Made by a program: the position numbers and the translations under genes. The notes below the pieces were generated by a model. That model was not told the DNA's origin. It worked only from the letters and a program-made list of their open reading frames with translations, and ran no database searches. A DNA stretch of 64,000 bases from Enterobacteriaceae bacterium RIT693. GTDB lineage: Bacteria; Pseudomonadota; Gammaproteobacteria; Enterobacterales; Enterobacteriaceae. The stretch spans positions 124,001-188,000 of the forward strand of contig WJYK01000007.1 in the NCBI GenBank assembly GCA_009668225.1. Reading direction: 5' to 3'. This document shows, in pieces, positions 19,684 to 27,784 of the stretch; the stretch's first letter is position 1; each line of letters starts with the position of its first letter.

Positions 19684-21129
19684 ATGGCTATTCAGGTTAA
19701 AAACAACATCCAGTGGGTTGGGCAACGTGACTGGGAAGTCCGTGATTTTCACGGTACCGAATACAAAACTCTGCGCGGCAGCAGCTATAACAGCTATCTC
19801 ATTCGTGAAGAAAAAACGGTCCTGATCGACACCGTCGACCATAAGTTCAGCCGCGAGTTTGTGAAAAACCTTGAGCGTGAAATTGACCTTAACACGCTCG
19901 ACTACATCATTATCAACCATGCGGAAGAAGACCACGCCGGGGCGTTGACCGAGCTAATGTCGCGCATCCCGAACACGCCAATCTACTGCACGGCAAACGG
20001 CATAGATTCGATTAACGGCCACCACCATCACCCGGAGTGGAACTTTAAGGTGGTGAAAACCGGCGACAGCCTGGATATCGGCAACAGCAAGCAGCTTATC
20101 TTCGTCGAAACGCCAATGCTGCACTGGCCGGACAGCATGATGACCTACATAACCGGCGACGCGGTGCTGTTCAGCAACGACGCCTTCGGCCAGCACTACT
20201 GCGACGAACACTTGTTTAACGACGAAGTGGACCAGACCGAACTGTTCGAACAGTGCCAGCGCTACTACGCCAACATCCTGACGCCGTTTAGCCGCCTGGT
20301 GACGCCGAAAATTACCGAGATCCTCGGCTTTAACCTGCCGGTGGATATGATTGCCACCTCCCACGGCGTGGTCTGGCGCGAGAATCCAACCCAAATCGTT
20401 GAGCTGTACCTGAAATGGGCTGCGGATTACCAGGAAGACCGCATCACGCTGTTCTACGACACCATGTCGAACAACACCCGTATGATGGCCGACGCTATCG
20501 CCCAGGGGATCCACGAAGTTGACCCACGCGTGGCGGTGAAAATCTTCAACGTCGCCCGCAGCGATAAAAACGAAATCCTGACCAACGTGTTCCGCTCCAA
20601 AGGCGTGCTGGTCGGCACCTCCACCATGAACAACGTGATGATGCCGAAGATCGCCGGGCTGGTGGAAGAGATAACCGGGCTGCGCTTTCGCAACAAACGC
20701 GCCAGCGCCTTCGGCTCCCACGGCTGGAGCGGCGGCGCGGTAGACCGCCTTTCTACCCGCCTGCAGGACGCTGGCTTTGAAATGTCCCTCAGCCTGAAGG
20801 CGAAATGGCGCCCGGACGGCAACGCGCTGGCGCTGTGCCGCGAACATGGCCGCGAAATTGCCCGCCAGTGGGCGCTCTCCCCGCTGCCGGTGGCTCAGGC
20901 TGCAACCACCGCCGCTCCGACGGTCGAAGAAGCAAAATCGAATAGCGCCAACCTCGGCCCCTGCATGCAGTGCAGCGTTTGCCAGTGGATTTACGATCCA
21001 GCTTTGGGCGAACCGATGCAGGCCGTTGAGCCAGGTACGCCGTGGAGCGAAGTGCCGGACAGCTTCCTGTGCCCTGAATGTTCGCTGGGGAAAGATGTTT
21101 TTGATGAGCTGGCAACGGAGGCCAAATGA
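19684..21129 (+). CDS. norV: NorV, flavorubredoxin NO reductase
   Basis: NorV reduces nitric oxide to N2O in the cytoplasm under low oxygen. From ATG 19684 (MAIQVKNN, with GAGG 6 bases upstream) it has 481 residues against 479 in E. coli. The order is a metallo-beta-lactamase-like diiron domain (ligands in NHAEEDHAG and TSHG), a flavodoxin domain ([32 protein letters not shown]) from about residue 250, and a C-terminal rubredoxin ([21 protein letters not shown]). A linker of about 30 Ala/Thr-rich residues precedes the rubredoxin. An upstream ATG at 19663 is in frame but has no homology. The stop overlaps norW by 4 bases. Confidence 0.97.
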   Translation: MAIQVKNNIQWVGQRDWEVRDFHGTEYKTLRGSSYNSYLIREEKTVLIDTVDHKFSREFVKNLEREIDLNTLDYIIINHAEEDHAGALTELMSRIPNTPIYCTANGIDSINGHHHHPEWNFKVVKTGDSLDIGNSKQLIFVETPMLHWPDSMMTYITGDAVLFSNDAFGQHYCDEHLFNDEVDQTELFEQCQRYYANILTPFSRLVTPKITEILGFNLPVDMIATSHGVVWRENPTQIVELYLKWAADYQEDRITLFYDTMSNNTRMMADAIAQGIHEVDPRVAVKIFNVARSDKNEILTNVFRSKGVLVGTSTMNNVMMPKIAGLVEEITGLRFRNKRASAFGSHGWSGGAVDRLSTRLQDAGFEMSLSLKAKWRPDGNALALCREHGREIARQWALSPLPVAQAATTAAPTVEEAKSNSANLGPCMQCSVCQWIYDPALGEPMQAVEPGTPWSEVPDSFLCPECSLGKDVFDELATEAK

Positions 21130-22265
21130 ACAACGGCATCGTGATTATCGGCTCAGGCTTTGCCGCCCGCCAGTTGGTGAAAAATATTCGTAAACACAGC
21201 GCCGAGGTGCCTATCCGGCTGATTGCCGCCGACAGCGCCGACGAGTACAACAAACCGGATCTGAGCCACGTGATGAGCTTAAATCAGCGTGCCGAAGCGA
21301 TGACCCGCCAGCAGGCCGGCGCGTTTGCAGAGCAGTTCAACCTGACGCTACACGCCAACAGCTGGGTCAGCAGCATCGACCCAAAAAACAAGCGGGTGAA
21401 ATGCGGTGAGCAGCAGTGGCACTATGACAAACTGGTGCTGGCGACCGGCTCCTCCGCCCTTTTGCCGCCTGTCCCCGGTAAAGAGCTAATGCTGACGCTC
21501 AACAGCCAGCAGGAATACCAGGCCTGTGAAGCCCGGCTGCGTGACGCCCGGCGGGTGATGATCCTCGGCGGCGGGCTGATCGGCAGCGAGCTGGCGATGG
21601 ACTTCTGCCGCGCAGGCAAAGAGGTCGTGCTGGTGGATAACGCCAGCCATCTGATGCCTTCATTACTCCCCGCAGAAGTCAGCGGCCGCCTGCAGTCTCG
21701 CCTGACGCAAATGGGCGTCGAGCTGCTGTTTAACCAGCGGCTGGAGGCGGTAAGCCAGACGGAGTCAGGGCTATGCGCCACGCTCAACAATGGGCGCAAG
21801 CTTGATATTGATGCGGTGGTTTCCGCCATCGGCCTGCGCCCGAATATTGGCCTGGCGCAGCACGCGAGGCTCGACGTTAACCGTGGCATCAAGGTGAATA
21901 GCCAGCTGCAAACCTCTAACCCGGATATTTACGCCCTCGGCGACTGTGCGGAAATCGATGGCAAAGTGCTGCCGTTCCTGCAGCCGATCCAGCTCAGCGC
22001 CATGACGCTGGCGAAAAACCTGCTCGGGGCGAACGACGCGCTTTCCCTTCCGGCGGTGCTGGTCAAGGTGAAAACGCCGGAAATGCCGCTGCACCTGACC
22101 GGCGAAACCCAGCGTCGCGACCTGACCTGGCAGATTACCGCCGGCCAGCAAGGAGTGATTGCCAAAGGGGTGGACGCAGCACAACAGCTGAGGGCATTTA
22201 TCGTCAGCGAAGAGCATATGAAGCTGGCGTTTAGTTTGGTGCGGGAGCTGGCATCAGCGTCCTAA
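21126..22265 (+). CDS. norW: NorW, flavorubredoxin reductase
   Basis: NorW passes electrons from NADH to the rubredoxin domain of NorV. The product is 379 residues (E. coli 377) with an N-terminal FAD-binding Rossmann motif ([17 protein letters not shown]), a second NAD-binding motif ([29 protein letters not shown]) and the FAD-contact motif [13 protein letters not shown]. The ATG overlaps the norV stop (ATGA), giving translational coupling. In E. coli, hypF follows norW; here it is followed by the folded non-coding element and hcxA on the other strand. Confidence 0.96.
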   Translation: MNNGIVIIGSGFAARQLVKNIRKHSAEVPIRLIAADSADEYNKPDLSHVMSLNQRAEAMTRQQAGAFAEQFNLTLHANSWVSSIDPKNKRVKCGEQQWHYDKLVLATGSSALLPPVPGKELMLTLNSQQEYQACEARLRDARRVMILGGGLIGSELAMDFCRAGKEVVLVDNASHLMPSLLPAEVSGRLQSRLTQMGVELLFNQRLEAVSQTESGLCATLNNGRKLDIDAVVSAIGLRPNIGLAQHARLDVNRGIKVNSQLQTSNPDIYALGDCAEIDGKVLPFLQPIQLSAMTLAKNLLGANDALSLPAVLVKVKTPEMPLHLTGETQRRDLTWQITAGQQGVIAKGVDAAQQLRAFIVSEEHMKLAFSLVRELASAS

Positions 22266-22278
22266 TCCCTGATAGTTT

Positions 22279-22913
22279 CTTAGCCTGCAGCTCTATGCAA
22301 ACCAGGCTAAGATTCCGTTCACTTCCAGCCCTGTTTTATATGCAGCCCCCGCACCGGTGAACGACTCGGGGAAGTCACCGTCACTTCCCCTAGACCCCGG
22401 ACTCCCGGCCAAATAAATCGACCGCTGAAGCGGCAGACCTCCGTTTTATCTCCCAGTCCTGGGTCGGCTGAGATGCGTTCCAGACGCTCTCAGCCTCCGG
22501 CCGTTCCCGACGTCCGGACCCTGGCCAGTCGGAGAGAAAACGGAGGCGATTTAAGCCGGAACCGTGCCTCGCTTTTAACCCGCAGCTACACAGAACGTCA
22601 CAGTCGCTGCAAGTCCAACAGCCACGCCCTTGTTCCCGGCTCTCATCGCCCCCGGTTATGACCCAACTCAGGCGGGGTTGAGCTGTCGGGAACAGCGAAA
22701 GAGAGCGATCGTCGGGAACGAATCGCGAACGACCCCGAATGTTTGGGTGATGGCCGGTGGGTTTACCGCTTTAGCGGCGATGAGCTTGCCGGGCGCCGGG
22801 GGTGGTCAGGGGGCATGGCGTAATGCCACCTGACACGTTCACCGTCTCTGAACATGCAGGGAAAGTAGATCTACGGGTGAACGTAACCTTAGCCGCCCCT
22901 GCATAATCGAGAC
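22279..22913. ncRNA. Unrecognised, highly folded non-coding element
   Basis: About 635 bases without a credible gene but packed with complementary segments. (1) A 9-bp stem at 22279-22287/22303-22311. (2) CGTTCAC/GTGAACG at 22316-22322/22357-22363. (3) GGGGAAGT/ACTTCCCC at 22368-22375/22383-22390. (4) CCGC-TGAA-GCGG at 22422-22433. (5) A multi-branch domain closed by CCTCCGTTTT/AAAACGGAGG (22438-22447/22537-22546), continued by TCTCC/GGAGA and GGGTC/GACCC, with an inner 12-bp hairpin at 22466-22495. (6) TGTTCCCG/CGGGAACA at 22631-22638/22687-22694. (7) CCGC/GCGG at 22766-22777. (8) GTCAGG...CCTGAC at 22805-22834. (9) A pseudoknot-like pair at 22836-22904. The strand is undecided and there is no T tract at either end. 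I match it to no known RNA family; a decayed mobile element is the main alternative. Confidence 0.5.
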
Positions 22914-22929
22914 TATTCGAAATGCCCCC

Positions 22930-24009
22930 CTACAACCCTTCCACTTTCTCCAACGCTGCCAGCAAACTCTCTGGCGACAGCGCCACCGGCAGCGCGTGAA
23001 TAGACTCTCCCGCCTGCAAAGTGCGGGCAATCACCTTATCCAGGTCGGCACGATGTTGAATATCGACATCCAGCTGCGCCAGTTTTGTGGGTAAATTGAA
23101 ACGCTTATACGCCTGCGTGAGCTGTGCCAGAACGTCGTCCTGCCCCAGCAGTGCGCTCTGCACCAGAATCCCGTAGGCCACTTTTGTACCGTGCAGGAAA
23201 CGATCGGTTTGCGGCAGCGTCGTCAGGCCGTTATGTACGGCATGCGCGGCGGCAACGCGGGTATAGCGTTCGCCCAGGCCCCCCACCATACCGCCTCCGG
23301 CAATAATCGCCTCGACCACATCCAGAAACGCCTGGCTTAACTCACCGCGGTTTTGATCTTCCAGCGCCTGCTCGCTGCTCTGGAGCAGGACGTCGCGGAT
23401 AGCCAGCGCGGCCCCAATGCCGAGGCGCACCGTGAGCGGCAAATTTTCCGGCTGCGGGCTAAGCACCACCGCTTCATACCATTTCGCCAGCGTGTCGCCG
23501 ATCCCCGCCAACAGGTACTCCTGCGGCGCGCGCAGGATAATTTCAGGCTCCACCAGCACCAGATGGTTTGCATCGTTGAAAATCTCAAAGCGCAGCGCCT
23601 GCCCGGCGTCGTTGTACCACACGGACAGCGGCGTCCACGCCGCGCAGGTTGCCGCGATGGTCGGGATCGCCACCGCTGGCGCATTCAAACGACGGGCCAC
23701 CACTTTCACCGTATCCAGCAGCGCACCGCCGCCGATGCCGATCACCACCTGGCGCTCACCGGACTCGGCTACTAGCTTCTGCACATCGCTTTCGCTGCAG
23801 TGCCCACCAAACTGAATATGCTTCGCGCCCGGCAGTGAAAATGCCGCAGGCAGGTAAGGACGCGCAGCCTCGAAAGCACGCTGGCCGTAAATCCACACCG
23901 CATTATTAAGCTGTTCTTCGCTGTAAAACTCGGTCAGGCGAGCAAGGCTGCCTGGATGAGAGTAGTAGTTGGCAGGGCCGGTAACCACGCGGATAGCGGT
24001 GCTGGTCAT
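22930..24009 (-). CDS. hcxA: HcxA-type hydroxycarboxylate dehydrogenase
   Basis: A 359-residue iron-containing-alcohol-dehydrogenase-fold (GldA-like) enzyme, the counterpart of E. coli HcxA/YbdH, an NADPH-dependent dehydrogenase acting on 2-oxoacids such as 2-oxobutyrate and 2-oxoglutarate. Visible are the nucleotide-binding glycine stretch (VVIGIGGGALLDTVKVVARRL), the block PTIAATCAAWTPLSVWYND, and metal-ligand histidines in AAAHAVHNGL and FLHGTKVAYG. Family identity is very high. The start is ATG 24009 (MTSTAIRV) with AAGGA about 8 bases upstream; an in-frame extension to 24069 has no homology. It is divergent from a sugar-type ABC operon, with a strong dyad between them. Confidence 0.92.
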   Translation of the reverse strand: MTSTAIRVVTGPANYYSHPGSLARLTEFYSEEQLNNAVWIYGQRAFEAARPYLPAAFSLPGAKHIQFGGHCSESDVQKLVAESGERQVVIGIGGGALLDTVKVVARRLNAPAVAIPTIAATCAAWTPLSVWYNDAGQALRFEIFNDANHLVLVEPEIILRAPQEYLLAGIGDTLAKWYEAVVLSPQPENLPLTVRLGIGAALAIRDVLLQSSEQALEDQNRGELSQAFLDVVEAIIAGGGMVGGLGERYTRVAAAHAVHNGLTTLPQTDRFLHGTKVAYGILVQSALLGQDDVLAQLTQAYKRFNLPTKLAQLDVDIQHRADLDKVIARTLQAGESIHALPVALSPESLLAALEKVEGL

Positions 24010-24059
24010 GATGCATTTCCTTTTCTTCGCTGGCGGGATATATTCTATGCCGATGATAT

Positions 24060-24075
24060 GTCCAGACATCTGGAC
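24060..24075. promoter_or_regulatory. Operator-like dyad between hcxA and the ABC operon
   Basis: GTCCAGA-CA-TCTGGAC, a perfect 7-bp inverted repeat with a 2-base centre. It is 50 bases upstream of hcxA and 110 bases upstream of the ABC ATPase gene, ideal for a dimeric repressor acting on both. No regulator gene lies in this locus. Confidence 0.6.
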
Positions 24076-24185
24076 GGCTAATATTATTTTGCTTTATCTT
24101 ATGCCTTTTCATTCATTGCCCGCAACCCAGAAGGCCGCTAAAAATTCGACAGATCAATTCATTAAATCCGGAAACCGCCGCCGCC

Positions 24186-25691
24186 ATGACCACGCTTAAC
24201 CGCCTTGAGATGCGGGATATTTCCATCGCCTTCGCCGGCTTTAACGCGCTGAGTCGGGTGAACTTCCGGCTGGACGGCGGTTCGGTACATGCGTTAACCG
24301 GCGCAAATGGTGCGGGCAAGTCGACGCTGATGGCGGTGCTATCCGGCGCTCACGCCCATTATCAGGGCGAGATCCTAATAGACGGCGAAGCGGTGACAAT
24401 CCGCAGCCCGCGTGACGCCAAACTGCTGGGCATTCACCTGGTTCAGCAGGAGGTCGATGTTGCGCTGGTGTCCGGCCTTAGCGTGGCGGAAAACATCATG
24501 CTCGATAAGCTGGCAGAGGCGGGTCATTTCTATCGCTGGCCACAGATTTATCAGCAGGCACGCGCCGCGCTTACCCAGCTCGACGTGGTAATAGACGTCA
24601 AAAAACGCATTGAGCAATGCACCCTGGCGGAAAAACAGCAAATCCTGCTGGCGCGGGCGCTCTCTCATCACTGCCGTTTTCTGATCCTCGATGAGCCAAC
24701 TGCCCCATTAGACAGCCAGGAAAGCGAACATCTTTTCCGCGTCGTGCAGAGACTGCAGCAAAATGGCATCGGCGTGGTGTTTATCTCCCATCGCATTCAC
24801 GAGCTGAAGGCGATTTGCGACCGGATGACGGTGCTGCGCGACGGCAAACTGGTTGACAGCGGCCCGATGGGACACCTTAGCGGCGAAGAGATTGTCGAGA
24901 AGATGCTGGGCCACCAGCTGGACGATATTTACCCTCCTCGCCGCCCGCCGGTTGAGGGCGGCACGCTGCTGGCGGTGGAAGGTCTGCATGACGATGCTCT
25001 GCTGCGCGACATCTCGCTGCGGCTGCGTAAGGGCGAAATTCTGGGCATCGCGGGCCTCGCCGGCGCCGGGAAAACAGAGCTTTGCAAAGCGCTGTTTGGC
25101 GCCAACCGCAGCACCCTTGAGCGCGGCGAATTAAAAGGCAAAAGCTGGCGCCCGACTGACCCGGCAGACTCGGTTACTCGCGGCGTTGTGCTGGTGCCGG
25201 AGGAGCGCCGCAAAGAAGGCATTTTTATCGACGAGTCGATCACCATGAACCTTGCCGTAAGCTCAGATAGCCAGTTTACCCGTTGGGGGCTGTTCAACCA
25301 CCGTAAAGCAAAACGCTGGGCAGAAGAGACGATTAAGCAGTTGGGCATTCGCACCAGCGGCCCGGCGCAAACCCTGCGCCGCCTCTCCGGCGGCAATCAG
25401 CAAAAAGTGGCCATCGGCAAATGGTTGCGCAACGAAGCCGACGTGCTGATTTTTGACGAGCCGACCAAAGGCGTAGACATCAAAGCCAAAACCGATCTCT
25501 TCGTGCTGATTGACCAGCTGGCTCGCCGCGGAAAAGGGGTGATTTACGCCTCCGGCGAATTTGCCGAACTGGTCGGGTTGTGCGACCGCATCTGCGTATT
25601 GTGGGACGGGCGCATCGTCGCCGAGCTGGACGGCCACCGGGCCACAGAAGAAACCTTATTACTCTACTCCACCGGAGGAACACCCGCGTGA
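24186..25691 (+). CDS. Sugar ABC transporter ATPase (RbsA/MglA type, two nucleotide domains)
   Basis: A 501-residue tandem ATPase typical of ribose/galactose-class importers. The first domain has Walker A TGANGAGKSTLMAVL and Walker B LILDEPTAPLD, but a degenerate signature (CTLAEKQQILLARAL). The second has GLAGAGKTELCKALF, the full signature LSGGNQQKVAIGKWL and FDEPTKGVDIKAK; this asymmetry is usual for the family. No strong ribosome site is seen before ATG 24186. The gene starts an operon with a permease (4-base GTGA overlap), a periplasmic binding protein and a LVIVD-repeat protein. The substrate is unknown. Confidence 0.93.
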   Translation: MTTLNRLEMRDISIAFAGFNALSRVNFRLDGGSVHALTGANGAGKSTLMAVLSGAHAHYQGEILIDGEAVTIRSPRDAKLLGIHLVQQEVDVALVSGLSVAENIMLDKLAEAGHFYRWPQIYQQARAALTQLDVVIDVKKRIEQCTLAEKQQILLARALSHHCRFLILDEPTAPLDSQESEHLFRVVQRLQQNGIGVVFISHRIHELKAICDRMTVLRDGKLVDSGPMGHLSGEEIVEKMLGHQLDDIYPPRRPPVEGGTLLAVEGLHDDALLRDISLRLRKGEILGIAGLAGAGKTELCKALFGANRSTLERGELKGKSWRPTDPADSVTRGVVLVPEERRKEGIFIDESITMNLAVSSDSQFTRWGLFNHRKAKRWAEETIKQLGIRTSGPAQTLRRLSGGNQQKVAIGKWLRNEADVLIFDEPTKGVDIKAKTDLFVLIDQLARRGKGVIYASGEFAELVGLCDRICVLWDGRIVAELDGHRATEETLLLYSTGGTPA

Positions 25692-26683
25692 GCAAAGCAT
25701 TATCCCTTAAGGCCAACGTTTCAGGCCGCCAGCAGCTTTTTGACTTTCTCTACAAATGGGGGATGTTGCTCACCGTGGTCGCGCTGGTAGCGCTGTTCGG
25801 CATTGCCTCCGACAGCTTCCTTGAGCCGAACAACATCATCAACATTTTGCGCTCCATCGCCATCGTGACGGTGATTGCCATCGGCGTGTCTATCTCGCTC
25901 ACCGTGGGCGGGTTTGATTTGTCCGTGGGCTCTACCGCTTCGCTGGCTAACGCGCTGGTGATTTCGCTGTTTGTCTGGCACGGCTTCGGCACTACCGAAG
26001 CGATTCTCATCACCCTGGTGCTGTGTACGCTGGTCGGGCTGTTTAACGCCTTCCTGATCGTGGTGCTGAAAATTCCGGACATGCTCGCTACGCTTGCCAG
26101 CCTGTTTGTGATTCAGGGCGTGGCAATGACCTACAGCTACGGTGGGTCAATTACCGAAAACATGGTGTTGCCGAGCGGCGATATGGCCGAAGGGACGATT
26201 CCGGCGGCCTTTGGCCTGCTGGGACAGGTGCCGACCATCGTCATCATCATGCTGGTGGTGACGCTGGTTGCCCAGCTTGCGCTGTCTCTGACCAAACATG
26301 GCCGCAGGATGTACGCCATCGGCGGTAACCCGGAAGCGGCTCGTCTTTCCGGCATCCGCACCACTCGCTATCGCGTGGCGGCCTACGTGCTGGCCTCGCT
26401 GCTTGCAGGTTTGGGCGGCATTCTGCTGGCCTCGCGCATCGGATCTTCACAGGTCAACGCCGGTGGTGGCTACCTGATGGATGCCGTAGCCGCGGCCTGG
26501 ATTGGTTTCTCTCTGGCAGGTTCCGGCAAACCTAACGCGCTCGGCACCCTGGTAGGCGCGGTGATTCTGGGCGTGCTGCAAAACGGATTGGTGATGCTCT
26601 CCGTGCCCTACTACGCCATGGACATTATTAAAGGCCTGGTGCTGGCTGCAGCGCTGGCGATTACATACATACAACGACGCTAA
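25688..26683 (+). CDS. Sugar ABC transporter permease (RbsC type)
   Basis: A 331-residue permease of the branched-chain/ribose family with about nine or ten helices and the family motif VSISLTVGGFDLSVGSTASLANAL near residue 65. The docking segment is YAIGGNPEAARLSGI. The start is GTG 25688, with GGAGGAA ending 7 bases upstream and a 4-base overlap with the ATPase stop; a longer frame opens at 25580 inside the ATPase gene but lacks homology. The protein would form a homodimer with the preceding ATPase. Confidence 0.93.
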   Translation: MSKALSLKANVSGRQQLFDFLYKWGMLLTVVALVALFGIASDSFLEPNNIINILRSIAIVTVIAIGVSISLTVGGFDLSVGSTASLANALVISLFVWHGFGTTEAILITLVLCTLVGLFNAFLIVVLKIPDMLATLASLFVIQGVAMTYSYGGSITENMVLPSGDMAEGTIPAAFGLLGQVPTIVIIMLVVTLVAQLALSLTKHGRRMYAIGGNPEAARLSGIRTTRYRVAAYVLASLLAGLGGILLASRIGSSQVNAGGGYLMDAVAAAWIGFSLAGSGKPNALGTLVGAVILGVLQNGLVMLSVPYYAMDIIKGLVLAAALAITYIQRR

Positions 26684-26710
26684 AACAACACTTCACACAG
26701 GGTAACGACC

Positions 26711-27775
26711 ATGAAAAAACTGACGACTTCACTGCTGGCGCTTAGCCTGCTTGCCGCGCTGCCTGGCCATGCTGCTACACCGACCCCGGTACCAGAAAAA
26801 ATTGCCGCGCACGACGGCCCGGTTCGCATCGCCGTTATTCGTAACCTGGGTTCCGACGACAACACCACCCAGTTTGTCGCCGGGGCGGTTCAGCAGGCCA
26901 AAAAGCTGGGCTTTAAGGTCAGCACGTTCCTGAGCAACGGCGACGACGCACGCTTCCAGGACTTTGTGAACCAGGCCATCAGCCAGAAGTATGATGGGAT
27001 TATTCTTTCCCAGGGTCGTGATCCTTACTCTACCGAGCTGGTGAAAAAAGCCGTGGCCGCAGGCATTGCGGTGTCGGTGTTTGATACCGCCGTCAATGGC
27101 ACTATTCCCGGCGTGACCGTGACCCAGCAGGACGATGCTTCGCTGACCGGCCTCTCCTTCGGGCAACTGGTCAAGGATTTCAACGGCAAAGCCAACATCA
27201 TCAAGCTGTGGGTTGCGGGCTTCCCACCGATGGAGCGCCGCCAGGCCGCCTATCAGGAGCTGCTGAAAGCCAATCCGGGCATTAAAGAACTGGAGTCCAT
27301 CGGCGCGGTGTCCTCCGACGTGCAGGGTGACACCGCGAACAAAGTGGGCGCGATACTGGCGAAGTATCCGAAAGGCAAGATCGACGCTATCTGGGGCACC
27401 TGGGACGCCTTCAGCCAGGGCGCCTATAAAGCGCTGCAGGAAAACGGCCGCACCGAAATCAAACTCTACAGCATCGACGTTTCCAACCAGGATATTCAGC
27501 TGATGCGTGAAGCCAATAGCCCGTGGAAAGTCAGCGTGGCGGTGGATCCGAAGCTGATTGGCGCCACCAACGTGCGCCTCGTCGCGTATAAAATTGCCGG
27601 GGAACAAACGCCCGCAACCTACGACTTTAAAGCGGCCGCCATTCCTCAGGCGCTGCTGGCCAGCCAGCCAGGCCCAATAAACGTGGCTTCTCTGGGCAAA
27701 ATCATTCCAGGCTGGGGCCAGACCGACGACTTTATCGCGCCGTGGTTTGCCACTCTGGAAGCTAAAAACAAGTAA
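26711..27775 (+). CDS. Sugar-type periplasmic binding protein
   Basis: A 354-residue type 1 periplasmic binding protein. The signal peptide is about 21 residues (MKKLTTSLLALSLLAALPGHA-A). The two-lobe core shows VRIAVIRNLGSDDNTTQFVAGAVQQAKKLG at the start, the hinge block IDAIWGTWDAFSQGAYKALQENG and IKLYSIDVSNQDIQLM. It resembles ribose/autoinducer-type binding proteins but no ligand can be assigned. The gene follows the permease by 27 bases and precedes the LVIVD gene by 9, so all four are one transcription unit. Confidence 0.92.
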   Translation: MKKLTTSLLALSLLAALPGHAATPTPVPEKIAAHDGPVRIAVIRNLGSDDNTTQFVAGAVQQAKKLGFKVSTFLSNGDDARFQDFVNQAISQKYDGIILSQGRDPYSTELVKKAVAAGIAVSVFDTAVNGTIPGVTVTQQDDASLTGLSFGQLVKDFNGKANIIKLWVAGFPPMERRQAAYQELLKANPGIKELESIGAVSSDVQGDTANKVGAILAKYPKGKIDAIWGTWDAFSQGAYKALQENGRTEIKLYSIDVSNQDIQLMREANSPWKVSVAVDPKLIGATNVRLVAYKIAGEQTPATYDFKAAAIPQALLASQPGPINVASLGKIIPGWGQTDDFIAPWFATLEAKNK

Positions 27776-27784
27776 GGAATGCCA

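Noticed and set aside
22473-22833. Two short open frames inside the folded element (22473-22661 and 22630-22833)
   Set aside because: Arg/Ser/Pro-rich translations, no ribosome site, and they run through perfect RNA stems.
22279-22913. Folded element as an omega RNA, retron or group II intron
   Set aside because: No IscB/IsrB-type nuclease, reverse transcriptase or domain V-like hairpin is present in or near it.
22279-22913. Folded element as a REP/BIME cluster
   Set aside because: The stems differ in sequence and length and are not repeats of one unit.
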